A stretch of DNA of 64,000 nt from Haliclona indistincta. Lineage: Eukaryota; Porifera; Demospongiae; Haplosclerida; Chalinidae. The stretch lies in contig OZ024792.1 in the NCBI GenBank assembly GCA_964017065.1, positions 8,397,385-8,461,384 of the forward strand, given 5' to 3'. Shown here piece by piece: positions 13,056 through 30,611 of the stretch. Both the position numbers and the translations under genes were made by a program. Numbering within the stretch: the stretch's first letter is position 1; each line of letters begins with the position of its first letter. The notes below the pieces were generated by a model. It was not told the DNA's origin and did not search any database. It was given only the letters and a program-made list of their open reading frames with translations.

Positions 13056-14259
13056 ATGGCAGCAGAAGAATGGAGAGACCGTGCGATGGAAGGCTACCGC
13101 TCAGCGCTATCCGACAGAAAGCTAGTCAATGAGCTGGTGCAAGGGGTTGGTCAGCGAGAGAACCTAGTGTTGCTGGAGAAGACGGGCGCCGTAACTGGGC
13201 TTGAGCGTGCTCAGATCAAGGCCAGCACTAGAGATGATGTGACTAAGTTCATGAGAGCAGTAGAGCTGGTTAAAGAGAAGGTATGTTAATAAAATGAGAA
13301 GGTATGTTAATGTGTTGGTGTAGGATAGGCTGGAGTGCTACATTGGATTTAGCCAAGTGGTGTATTATCGTAACGAGTATATTGGACGACAAATATTCCC
13401 TCTAGTGAAGACTATCATACCACCAGACCGCCACCCTCCCTTGGCCTTGGTTCGTGCTGGTGCAGCAAGACCACCAGCTACTGTGCTGCCTGCTGCCCCT
13501 CAGCAACCTGATGTGCTGTGGCTGTGTGCATCTGAGCGGCTATATCGACTAGCTGTAGTAGAAGGAGGCGTGTCCTCATATCATGAGCAGCGGTCTACAC
13601 CTAACAACAGCTTTCAATATCAGGTCAGCTCATCACTAGCTAGGTAGGCTTAATGACATCTATGAGCAGGTGTTGGAGATGGTAGAGCCTCGTGTAATAC
13701 CAACTAGTACTGGTGGTCTACGCTGCCCTAAGGTCTGGATCATGTGCCCCACCCGCTCCACTAGACTCACCGTTGCTAGGATACAAGGCCTCCTCCAATA
13801 TTATAACAAAATATCATGCTTATTGTTATCAGCCGAGAACACACCGAGACCTGGCACCAGAACATGCTGTATCCATGTTCCCAAAGCAAAGGACAAGGGG
13901 TGTGGCTTCATAGCAGAGTTGCGTCACATGACAGCACTGTGTGAGTGGGGAGTGTGTGATCGAGCTCCGCCCCCTCGGCAATCTATTGTCAGCTTCTGTT
14001 CATTAGAGGATGTTAACTCACCAGATGCCAGCAGCTTATATGAGGCCGCTGAGCTAGTCTGGAAGAACCAAGGCATTATGACACGTTATGTTGCTGTCCT
14101 ATCAGTAAGTATTACCATCAGTAATGGACTCTAGTCATTATGTGACTGCAGGATGGTGTGTGCTGTGGTGAAGATGATGGTGGATTACACGGTGTTCAAT
14201 ATTGCAATACATTGGTTGACTATCTTTGTAAGAACATAATTATTATGGACACACTCTAG
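13056..14259 (+). CDS. Unrecognised 355-residue protein, N-terminal helical domain
   Basis: Four exons (13056-13280, 13324-13623, 13670-14104, 14152-14259), all multiples of three with phase-0 introns, give one clean 355-aa product. ATG at 13056 (MAAEEWRDRAMEGY) is the first in frame. I do not recognise the family. Residues about 15-75 (LVNELVQG, NLVLLEKTGAVTG, LERAQIKA, FMRAVELVKEK) have the spacing of a small all-helical fold, faintly like a CARD; this is a weak guess. The middle part is Pro/Ala-rich, then Cys-containing mixed sequence (KVWIMCP, CCIHVPKAKDKGCGF), ending DGVCCGEDDGG..VDYLCKN. No signal peptide or membrane segment is visible. It is divergent from CCDC146 and convergent with the HECT gene. 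The exon 1 donor is duplicated 21 bp downstream (see findings). Confidence 0.7.
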
Positions 14260-14311
14260 TCATTGAAATAACACACACACACAAATTGTATCAGTGTTAA
14301 TTGTATCAGTG

Positions 14312-19598
<5,287 letters not shown>

Positions 19599-19723
19599 TC
19601 TAGCTCCTTACACTTTAACTCACTGATTTCGTGAGATGACGTATTACGAATTATTATGAATAATGTTATAGTGAATTCCCAATTATAATTAACCAAAAAT
19701 AATAACTAATATTGAATAATAAT

Positions 19724-22103
19724 CTATTCAGTCTTGATCTTGAGGGTCAGTAATGGAGCCAACAGCTGTAGTATCTCGGTGAAATGCTATAATAATGATG
19801 AAGCGCTACGAGCTGATGAGGTAAATACTCACCCCAACCAATAGATATACTAGAGCAGAATAGCCAGCTATAGACAAAGCTAGCACAAGATCAAATACTG
19901 CTGGCTTGACACTATAGAGGGACAGTACTGCAGGCAACAATGCTGACAAGACTGACCTGTGAACATGCATTGTAGTGGATGGCACATTGTACAACACATA
20001 CTCAGGATCGCTGGATGGATAGAAGCATACACTATGACAGTATCACACATGCACACACACACACCTCTTGTCAGCCGGTGTATGGGAGAATTTGGTTACT
20101 TGATCAACATACTCAGAGAGTGTCTATATAAGCAGCAATAATGAACAGCATGGGTATGTCTCTTACCTCCTCTAGACTAGTAAGTACAGGATGATCTTTA
20201 TCCAGTAGTTGAGGTGATCGAGGAGAGGTGGACAGGTGACCTAGCCATGCACTGACGTATCGTTCCTTCACATCCTGTGCAGCAAAGCTGATGAGTGCTG
20301 GGAAGAACCAGTGATGCTTACCAGACTACCACTGAAGATTGGTGTGACATCATCCTGAGTAGACAATGTATCACATGACAGTCACATTACACAATATACA
20401 TGTCACCTGATGGTCAGGTAGATCCATAATATGTCTTGCAATACCTTCAGCTAGTACACGTACAGTGTTAGCAACAGCTGCTGAGCTGGCACTATCGCAC
20501 ATACATAATTAGAGTGAGCTGGCAGTGTATCACTTACACTTGATGGAACATGGCCTTGCGCCGTGAATCAGTGTGAGAGGAAAGGCTAGATATCGTGGCA
20601 GCTGGTATACGACGCAAAGAGAACCTCTCGTGCTCCCAGGCCACTAGTTCTTCTCCAGCGCCAATCCTTACCTTCTTATGAACAATGTTAACTCTCATAC
20701 TAGGAGACAACATGGCCGCCGACTAACAGAAGGTTAATTAAAAACTTAATGGTACAGTGGCACAGGCATACCATATTAACATGCTGTAACAAGTGATGAG
20801 CCCGGGAAGTGTTGGCGGGAGGGCGGGACAGGTGTACAAACAGGTCCGATGAGTTAATAGCAGCAATAGAGTCAAGGCAGAGAACATAATCAGCTTTGGA
20901 CAGCAGGAATGAGTCTGTAGACACAGGAATGAGTCTATGGTATCGCATGAGTTTGGCATACCATCGTCTTCAAGCATGTCTTCAATAAAGTATTTAGTGC
21001 CAAAGTAGCCGAGATGACCACCTCCAGTCAGTACGAACATCATGTTATAAGATGGCTTAGTGAGTGGATCAGAATACAACCTGTGGATCATGTGATAGTC
21101 AGCTGATAGTCATGTGATAATGACTCACAAGGAGAACAGGCGAGCTAGCTCCAGTAATGCAGCTACACCAGACCCATTTGAGTCTGGACCTGTAGACAGT
21201 GCCTGTAGATACAGCCATGATGAAGAGTCTCTAAGAGAGAGGAGTAACTTACTGGTGCCAGTCCAAATGCATCATAATGCGTTACTATAGCTACTGTAGG
21301 TAGGTCCCTATCAGTACCTGCACCACCTAGCTTACCCTACAAGATGATGATGACGACATATAACACTGTAGCGCCGCTTACCACAAAGGAGACCACTTCA
21401 TGATGCTGTAGTACCACTGGGTCACTGGCATCTGCTACTGCTTGATATCCCTGACCAGCCACTGATGACAGCAGAGCTACACCACACATTAGCTGCCTGG
21501 TCTGGTCACCACCTGACTAGCTGCTCACCTGCTGCAGCCGATGATCCCCACTCACTATCAGCACCTGCAGCCATCTTGGCGTGTATATCAGCTAGCTCAT
21601 CAGTCTCAGTAGCAAAGTATACTGGTATTGGGACATCCATTGCTAGCAGTTTCTCCTCAACCTCTATCCACTGTACCAACATGATGTATAGTGGTATAAT
21701 AATAACAGGTCTACCTTATCAGTGATATTCTGATCAGACACACTCCTCCAGTCCACTGGCAGCAAAATGAGAATGGAACCAGCTCCCTTGTGTACCAGGT
21801 CTAGGAACCTGTCTGGATTTAGCCACGCCCACCGGACAATCACACACTTTCTGTTGAGCATAGCGACACCTTCTCCTCTCATCTCCATATTGACAGCAGC
21901 TGATCGAGATCCTGTGAGAGTCTGCTATTAGCACGTGCTCATCATTCACAGTACTCACCAAAGTGCACTCCGTGTATATCAAAGTGCTGCATACGGTACA
22001 CTGGGAAATCATGTTTAGCACTCACTGTACCCAAACACAAGACGACCAATAGCAACGGCGCACTGCGCAGCAACTCGACACTGTCTTCAGACAAGAACCA
22101 CAT
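19724..22103 (-). CDS. NCLN: Nicalin, ER membrane subunit of the BOS complex
   Basis: Start at 22103-22101 (MWFLSEDSVELLRS, then a hydrophobic leader LLLVVLC); stop at 19726-19724. Matching segments to nicalin run in order: FPVYRMQHFDIHGVHFGSRS, VPIPVYFATE, DLPTVAIVTHYDAFGLAP, PDSNGSGVAALLELARLF, MMFVLTGGGHLGYFGTKYF, ADYVLCLDSI, VAWEHERFSLRRIPA, LLDKDHPVLTSLE, then VKPAVFDLVLALSIAGYS, a C-terminal membrane segment. The M28 aminopeptidase-like lumenal fold keeps HYDAFG and DSNGSG, but nicalin is considered inactive. With NOMO and TMEM147 it forms the BOS complex of the multipass translocon. It is divergent from the HSP70 gene (94 bp) and in tandem ahead of the HECT gene. Confidence 0.93.
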
Positions 22104-22197
22104 CTTCAGCGACCATGTGTTGTTGTGGGCGTAGTTTGGGTGTGGTCACAACATCACATGATCCATTGCTGGAGGTGGGGCTCGTGTTGCTGTAATA
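22104..22197. promoter_or_regulatory. 94-bp divergent promoter between nicalin and HSP70
   Basis: The gap separates two opposite start codons. A CCAAT (gaccaatag) lies just inside the nicalin side at about 22045, and a CACATG E-box at about 22153. No array of nGAAn heat shock elements is visible, so strong heat induction of the HSP70 is not predicted from this gap. Confidence 0.45.
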
Positions 22198-23934
22198 ATG
22201 GCGTACTTCTTGTCCGACTCACCTCCTCCTTTTGAGGACGATGACGATGTGCCAGACGATGTACCAGAGATGCCTTCTAGTGATCCTGTTGTACCCTCTC
22301 CAGCAGCACCTGACACGAGTCCAGTGATTGGTATAGACCTGGGCACCACCTTCTCGTGTGTGGCAGTGTGGGAGGGAGACAGAGCTACTGTCATTGCCAA
22401 CAACATGGGCAATCGCACGACTCCATCTTGGGTGTGTTTCACTGGTGATGAAGTGTTTGTAGGAGAGGCTGCTCGCAGTAAAGCATCTCGATCACCAAGA
22501 ACCGCCATATATGACGCAAAGAGAATGATTGGTCGCAAGCTGAGCGAAGAAAGCGTACAGCAATCAATGAGGCTATGGCCCTTCCCTGTCACAGAGTATC
22601 GTGGCAACTGTGCAGTACAGCTAGACCAGGCTAGGAGTGGTGTATTGACACCAGAGGAGATATCAGCCTACGTACTGGCCAAGATGAAACACACAGCTGA
22701 GGACTATCTAGGTGTGGCCATCAGTAGAGCTGTAGTTACCGTTCCTGCCTACTTTAATGATGCTCAACGTCAAGCTACTATAGACGCAGCCACCATTGCT
22801 GGGTTGAAGGTAGAGCGTATCATTAATGAGCCAACATCAGCTGCACTGGCCTATGGATTGGAGAGAAGAGGAGGTCTTGATGAGAGAGCTCAGACGCTAC
22901 TGGTGTACGACCTGGGAGGAGGCACGCTAGACGTGACTATACTGATAGTTGATGGTGAAGTGTTTGAAGTCAGGAGTACAAGCGGTGATACTCATCTCGG
23001 AGGCCAAGACTTTGACAACAATCTAGTGCAGCACTTTCTGCCACTAGTACAGCAGCAGTGTGGTCACGATATCTCTACTAATCCTAAAGCAATCAAGAAG
23101 CTCCAAGATGCGTGTCGTACTCTAAAGCACACACTATCTCATTCTGATAGCGCTGTAATTGAGGTCGATGCTCTTGTTAATGGAGAGGACTTTGATTCTG
23201 ACCTGACCAGAGATCAATTTGTGGCTATCAATGCTGAGTTGTTTGATCGCTGTCTATTGCCAGTAGAGCGAGCACTTCGAGATGCAAGTCTCACTCACTC
23301 TGATATCGACGAGGTCGTATTGATTGGTGGCTCTACTCGTGTTGTCAGGATTCAAGAAATGCTTGAGCAGCAATTCCCCAACACACCACTCAGCAAGCGT
23401 ATTAATCCTGATGAAGCGGTGGCAATGGGAGCTGCGATACAAGGCGCCAACTTATCTCTCAAGTTTGATGAGCGCAATAGTCGTTTGTCAGGTATTACTC
23501 TGATGGATGTTACTCCAATGAGCCTTGGCATTGAGCTAGCCAGTGGTAAGATGAGTGTATTAATTCAACGCAATACAACAATACCGTACTCACACTCTCG
23601 TGTATACAAGAACAATATCGACTATCAAAGAGAGGCTCATATTGAGGTGTTTGAAGGAGAGGAGAAAGAAGCCAAGGCCAATCGCCTGCTGGGTCGATTC
23701 ACAGTACCCGATCTACCCCCTCGTCCGAGAGGCAAGGTCCAGATACCAGTCAAGTTTACTATTGATGCTAATGGGGTACTTGAAGTGACAGCCAGCGTGA
23801 GTGGAGAGGAATCCACAATGCAGACGATGGTCATTAAGAAAGACAAGGGCCTCTTGACCCCAGATGAGGTAATCAATCGCACCAAGCTACTGGCGGGTTG
23901 GGAAAAACGATGTCGAGTGAAGAAACTTAACTAA
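22198..23934 (+). CDS. HSP70-family chaperone, intronless, lacking the C-terminal lid
   Basis: One uninterrupted 578-codon frame. After an acidic, Pro-rich N-terminal extension of about 42 residues comes the nucleotide-binding domain: VIGIDLGTTFSCVAVW, VPAYFNDAQRQATIDAATIA, NEPTSAALAYGLE, LVYDLGGGTLDVTIL and VLIGGSTRVVRIQ, all canonical. The linker and substrate-binding beta domain follow (LMDVTPMSLGIELASGKM, IPYSHS). The protein ends at GLLTPDEVINRTKLLAGWEKRCRVKKLN, where cytosolic HSP70s continue about 100 residues through the helical lid to EEVD. It therefore cannot bind TPR co-chaperones through EEVD. The ATPase looks intact. AATAAA at 23977-23982 supports a real 3' end. It is convergent with DIS3L (57 bp). 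Confidence 0.93.
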   Translation: MAYFLSDSPPPFEDDDDVPDDVPEMPSSDPVVPSPAAPDTSPVIGIDLGTTFSCVAVWEGDRATVIANNMGNRTTPSWVCFTGDEVFVGEAARSKASRSPRTAIYDAKRMIGRKLSEESVQQSMRLWPFPVTEYRGNCAVQLDQARSGVLTPEEISAYVLAKMKHTAEDYLGVAISRAVVTVPAYFNDAQRQATIDAATIAGLKVERIINEPTSAALAYGLERRGGLDERAQTLLVYDLGGGTLDVTILIVDGEVFEVRSTSGDTHLGGQDFDNNLVQHFLPLVQQQCGHDISTNPKAIKKLQDACRTLKHTLSHSDSAVIEVDALVNGEDFDSDLTRDQFVAINAELFDRCLLPVERALRDASLTHSDIDEVVLIGGSTRVVRIQEMLEQQFPNTPLSKRINPDEAVAMGAAIQGANLSLKFDERNSRLSGITLMDVTPMSLGIELASGKMSVLIQRNTTIPYSHSRVYKNNIDYQREAHIEVFEGEEKEAKANRLLGRFTVPDLPPRPRGKVQIPVKFTIDANGVLEVTASVSGEESTMQTMVIKKDKGLLTPDEVINRTKLLAGWEKRCRVKKLN

Positions 23935-23976
23935 TAATAACATTGTGAGTGTTGTAAATAATTATTATCTGATGAC

Positions 23977-23982
23977 AATAAA
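23977..23982 (+). terminator. Poly(A) signal AATAAA of the HSP70 gene
   Basis: A canonical AATAAA lies 43 bases after the stop codon, in the 57-bp gap before the DIS3L stop codon on the other strand. Cleavage would fall near or inside the DIS3L coding end, so the two transcripts probably overlap. Confidence 0.7.
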
Positions 23983-23991
23983 ATATAATCG

Positions 23992-24656
23992 TCATTGTTG
24001 AAGGGGCAAGGACTGACCGAGTGTCTTTATGCGGTTTATAAGACAGTATAGGGTATCAGTGCGTTGTGTGTACTCCATTAGTTCATCAGCTAGTGCAGCA
24101 GGCTCTTCCTCTGATGTATTATAAGATGGTTTCAAGGAACTGGACGGGAACGGTGTATAGCTGATTGGTGATAGAGGCTTGATAGACACTAGTTTAAAGG
24201 TGAAGGAAGGAAGGTGAGCACGAGATGGCTCTACAGTGACTGATACTAATATATGATCAAATACACTCAAAGAGTAGTGATCATGTGAGTCATGACGTGT
24301 GACAGTGATAGTGTGATTAGTGGAGGTGACGGTGCCTATAGGGATGGAGTGACACATCTCACACATAACACTCTGTACTAACCATCAACATACTCTTCGG
24401 CTGATACACACACTCGACCGCTAGTCTTGTCCTTGAGATATACAGGTCCCTCAATACCATACCTGCATCACAGAGTGCTCACAATTATCACACCCTCACA
24501 AACTCCACCCACCTTGGTAGGTACACCATGACCCCATTGTTCCTAATGGCATAAACCACACCTCTTGTGGCTCGTCGGTCATCGTGCTCATCTAGTCTTT
24601 GGAAGAAGAGTAGTTGAAACATTTTAGTGTGTTCCTTCTGAGCTTGTGAAGCCGAC

Positions 24657-24693
<37 letters not shown>

Positions 24694-24694
24694 T

Positions 24695-24764
<70 letters not shown>

Positions 24765-25908
24765 TAGATAGATAGATTGATAGATTGATAGATAGATAGA
24801 TTGATAGAGAGCTACAGTATACTACATTACCTTCTTCATAGTGTTAAGATGTCTACACAATAGATTCAGTTCATTGTTGCCAGGTGTATCATAACATGAT
24901 GTATTAATAACTGTTAATAACTGACGATGAACCTGAAGACAAGAGTAACACATGATAATCACATGATTACTGAACTAATCACATGATTACTGAACTAATC
25001 ACATGATTACTGAACTAACAATAATATCAGAGTATCTTCTGATAGGCGATGTGAAGTGTGTATAATATTGAAGGCCTAGTCCATAATGATAGTATTGATT
25101 GGTAGATCCAGTACTACAGTACTCGGCCATTGACATTGCTTGTGTGGCTAACATACGCATTATCTAAACAACATGTCAAGATCATCAGTACTAGCAGTGT
25201 CTGCTCACTATATTGACAAGAGGATCACTATCATCAATAGCATTGTTTAATGATGTGGCTAGTGATATATTAGAGCTTGTGTCTATATGGTAACCACGAG
25301 TCATCGCACATGTCAATAATTCCTTGAACTTATTTTGTTGTGGTGGAGGATGGCTGCGCAGCTATGGACACCATTAAATACAGTACCACTATGAGTCACT
25401 ACTCACCAGAGCTGATGAGGGCAGTCCATGATAGATCCTACTAGCAACAGATTGATTAGCATATATCATGCACTCTGCGATCACCTCATGCATCTCTATT
25501 GGCTAGTGGGTGGGGCAGTGAAGGCGGGGCCAATAGCGTCATACTCACCTGCTTGGGCAATAGATCAGCAATTGCGGAGTCATCCTTTAGTTTAACCTTT
25601 ACTTCCACACTCTCTAGTTCCACACCTCCTGTAACATGATGACTCCACCCTCTAGCCACACCCATCTTCTCATACCTTGTTTCAATCTCTTTCCCTTCAA
25701 CTCGCGAGCAATTTCTACCAGCAATCGTACGGAATTCTGCAACTCAATCACTCTAGAGGACAATCATGATCATGCACTCATAGCCACGCCCACTAACCTC
25801 TGTAGTGCAGTGCCATGGTCTATTGTCTGTAGTTCAGGAATGAGGTTCACTAACTGCCTCGTTCCTATGCTGGTGTTGAACAGCTCTTGAGCAACCTGTT
25901 AGTAGATG

Positions 25909-25939
<31 letters not shown>

Positions 25940-28900
25940 TGGATACCTCATATGAGAGTTTATACGATGATCTTATAATGGTTCTACCATACCACACCTT
26001 GAGAACATCACATGAGCCAGATAGCGTCCATATTATACTAACAGCATAGCTATAGCAACAAGAAGATAGCGTCCATATTATACTAACAGCATAGCTATAG
26101 CAACAAGAAGATAGCGTCCATATTACACTAACAGCATAGCTATAGCAACAAGAAGATAGTGTCCATATTATACTAACAGCATAGCTATAGCAACAAGAAG
26201 ATAGCGTCCATATTATACTAACAGCATAGCTATAGCAACAAGAAGATAGCGTCCATATTACACTAACAGCATAGCTATAGCAACAAGAAGATAGCGTCCA
26301 TATTACACCAACAGCATAGCTATAGCAACAAGAAGATAGTGTCCATATTACACTAACAGCATAGCTATAGCAACAAGAAGATAGCGTCCATATTACACTA
26401 ACAGCATAGCTATAGCAACAAGAAGATAGTGTCCATATTACACTAACAGCATAGCTATAGCAACAAGAAGATAGCGTCCATATTACACTAACAGCATAGC
26501 TATAGCAACAAGAAGATAGCGTCCATATTATACTAACAGCATAGCTATAGCAACAAGAAGATAGCGTCCATATTACACTAACAGCATAGCTATAGCAACA
26601 AGAAGATAGCGTCCATATTACACCAACAGCATAGCTATAGCAACAAGAAGATAGCGTCCATATTACACTAACAGCATAGCTATAGCAACAAGAAGATAGC
26701 GTCCATATTACACCAACAGCATAGCTATAGCAACAAGAAGATAGCGTCCATATTACACTAACAGCATAGCTATAGCAACAAGAAGATAGTGTCCATATTA
26801 CACTAACAGCATAGCTATAGCAACAAGAAGATAGTGTCCATATTACACTAACAGCATAGCTATAGCAACAAGAAGATAGCGTCCATATTACACTAACAGC
26901 ATAGCTATAGCAACAAGAAGATAGCGTCCATATTATACTAACAGCATAGCTATAGCAACAAGAAGATAGTGTCCATATTATACTAACAGCATGGCTATAG
27001 CAACAAGAAGATAGCGTCCATGTTACACCAACAGCATAGCTATAGCAACAAGAAGATAGTGTCCATATTATACTAACAGCATGGCTATAGCAACAAGAAG
27101 ATAGCGTCCATATTACACCAACAGCATAGCTATAGCAACAAGAAGATAGCGTCCATATTACACTAACAGTATAGCTATAGCAGAGACAACTAACTGATAG
27201 TGTGCTCTAGCTACTAACTGATAGTGTGCTCTAGCTACTAACTGATAGTGTGCTCTAGCTACTAACTGATAGTGTGCTCTAGCTACTAACTGCATAGTGT
27301 GCTCTAGCTACTAACTGATAGTGTGCTCTAGCTACTAACTGATAGTGTACTCTAGCTACTAACTGATAGTGTGCTCTAGCTACTAACTGATAGTGTACTC
27401 TAGCTACTAACTGATAGTGTATTCTAGCTACTAACTGATAGTGTGCTCTAGCTACTAACTGATAGTGTACTCTAGCTACTAACTAATCAATAGTGTACTC
27501 TAGCTACTAACTGATCAATAGTGTACTAACCGATCAACACCACTCAACAGTGAACACAAGTTACTACTCAGTACGGCTGGTAGCATATCATCACGTCTAT
27601 CTGCCAGATACACTGTAGTAGCCCTGCACATATGATCAATAGGTGGGCAGGGCAGGTGGGTGGGGCAATCACCTTTCCCTAGCCTCTCTGTCAGTATGGC
27701 TACCAGGTGTTACATAATACGACACATCAGCTATATGGACGGCTAGCTGAATACAACCATTCTTCAACCTCCTATAAGATGAAATATACTCACAGTAGCC
27801 ACACCCACACACACCCACTTGACGGACAAGGCATCGTCGACATCCTCACAGCCCTGAGGGTCTATACTGTATATAAGATGAGAGTGACGAAGATCAGTAC
27901 GATCTCCCTTCTCTATCATCCATTGGTCGCTGTTAGGCATCTCCTTCATCACAGCTGTAGTGAATGAGCTCCTCAACATCTGATGCTCCACCAAGATGGC
28001 TTCAGTCTCAACCTGTGATGGTGTGATAATAGTGATGGTGTGATAGTAGTGATAGTATACTGGTGTGGTAGTTGATAATTAAGCAGTGATGGTGTGGTAG
28101 TTGATACTAGTGATGGTGTGATATTAGTGATGGTGTGATAGCTGATATTTGTGATGGTGTGATAGTAGTGATGGTGTGATAGTTGATATTTGTGATGGTG
28201 TGATATTAGTGATGGTGTGATAGTTGATATTTGTGATGGTGTGATATTAGTGATGGTGTGATAGTTGATATTTGTGATGGTGTGATATTAGTGATGGTGT
28301 GATAGTTGATATTTGTGATGGTGTGATATTAGTGATGGTGTGATAGTTGATATTTGTGATGGTGTGATATTAGTGATGGTGTGATAGTTGATATTTGTGA
28401 TGGTGCGATAGTTGATATTAGTGATGGTGTGATAGTAGTGACGGTGATGGTGATAGTAGTGATGGTGATAGTGGTGATGTTAGTGATAATACTTGCTTCA
28501 ATATTTCCAATAGGACCAATGGTTCGTACAAAGTGTCCATCAGGATATCTCGACTTGGTGTTCCAATGATCAATCCTTACTATCACACTACAGTAAAAAG
28601 GATCATCCCTCCATTAATGTGTGTCGTATCCCTCCATTAATGTGTCATATCCCTCCATTAATGTGTGTCATATCCCTCCATTAATGTGTGGATCATCCCT
28701 CCATTAATGTGTGGATCATCCCTCCATTAATGTGTGTCATATCCCTCCATTAATGTGTGTCATATCCCTCCATTAATGTGTGTCATATCCCTCCATTAAT
28801 GTGTGTCATATCCCTCCATTAATGTGTGTCATATCCCTCCATTAATGTGTGTCATATCACTCCATTAATGTGTGTCATATCCCTCCATTAATGTGTGTCA

Positions 28901-29324
28901 TATCACTCTATCCCTCCATTAATGTGTGTCATATCCCTCCATTAATGTGTGGATCATCCCTCCATTAATGTGTGTCATATCCCTCCATTAATGTGTGTAT
29001 GTGTGGATCATCCTCCATCATATGGTGTGTGTGTGTGTGTGTGTGTGTCTTACCGATGACCATCATATGGTGTGTGTGTGTGTGTGTGTCTTACCGATGA
29101 CCATCATATGGTGTGTGTGTGTGTGTGTGTGTGTGTCTTACCGATGACCATCATATGGTGTGTGTGTGTGTGTGTGTCTTACCGATGACCATCATATGGT
29201 GTGTGTGTGTGTGTGTCTTACCGATGACCATCATATGGTGTGTGTGTGTGTGTGTGTGTGTGTGTCTTACCAATGACCATCATATGGTGTGTGTGTGTGT
29301 GTGTCTTACCGATGACCATCATAT

Positions 29325-29368
<44 letters not shown>

Positions 29369-29473
29369 TTACCGATGACCATCATATGGTGTGTGTGTGT
29401 GTGTGTGTGTGTGTCTTACCAATGACCATCATATGGTGTGTGTGTGTGTGTGTCTTACCAATGACCATCATAT

Positions 29474-29521
<48 letters not shown>

Positions 29522-29579
29522 TTACCAATGACCATCATATGGTGTGTGTGTGTGTGTGTCTTACCGATGACCATCATAT

Positions 29580-29613
<34 letters not shown>

Positions 29614-29718
29614 TTACCGATGACCATCATATGGTGTGTGTGTGTGTGTGTGTGTGTGTCTTACCAATGACCATCATATGGTGTGTGTGTGTGTGTGTCT
29701 TACCAATGACCATCATAT

Positions 29719-29776
<58 letters not shown>

Positions 29777-29834
29777 TTACCAATGACCATCATATGGTGT
29801 GTGTGTGTGTGTGTCTTACCGATGACCATCATAT

Positions 29835-29866
<32 letters not shown>

Positions 29867-29922
29867 TTACCGATGACCATCATATGGTGTGTGTGTGTGT
29901 GTCTTACCAATGACCATCATAT

Positions 29923-29968
<46 letters not shown>

Positions 29969-30036
29969 TTACCGATGACCATCATATGGTGTGTGTGTGT
30001 GTGTGTGTGTGTGTGTCTTACCAATGACCATCATAT

Positions 30037-30070
<34 letters not shown>

Positions 30071-30138
30071 TTACCAATGACCATCATATGGTGTGTGTGT
30101 GTGTGTGTGTGTGTGTGTCTTACCAATGACCATCATAT

Positions 30139-30170
<32 letters not shown>

Positions 30171-30189
30171 TTACCAATGACCATCATAT

Positions 30190-30225
<36 letters not shown>

Positions 30226-30428
30226 TTACCAATGACCATCATATGGTGTGTGTGTGTGTGTGTGTGTGTGTGTCTTACCAATGACCATCATATGGTGTGT
30301 GTGTGTGTGTGTGTGTGTGTGTCTTACCAATGACCATCATATGGTGTGTGTGTGTGTGTGTGTGTGTCTTACCAATGACCATCATATGGTGTGTGTGTGT
30401 GTGTGTGTCTTACCAATGACCATCATAT

Positions 30429-30466
<38 letters not shown>

Positions 30467-30485
30467 TTACCAATGACCATCATAT

Positions 30486-30517
<32 letters not shown>

Positions 30518-30573
30518 TTACCGATGACCATCATATGGTGTGTGTGTGTGTGTCTTACCAATGACCATGATAT

Positions 30574-30611
<38 letters not shown>

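Noticed and set aside
13713..13913. Alternative frame (VYAALRSGSC) inside exon 3 of the unrecognised gene
   Set aside because: It stops within the exon, while the chosen frame is open through all 435 bases and joins in phase to both neighbours.
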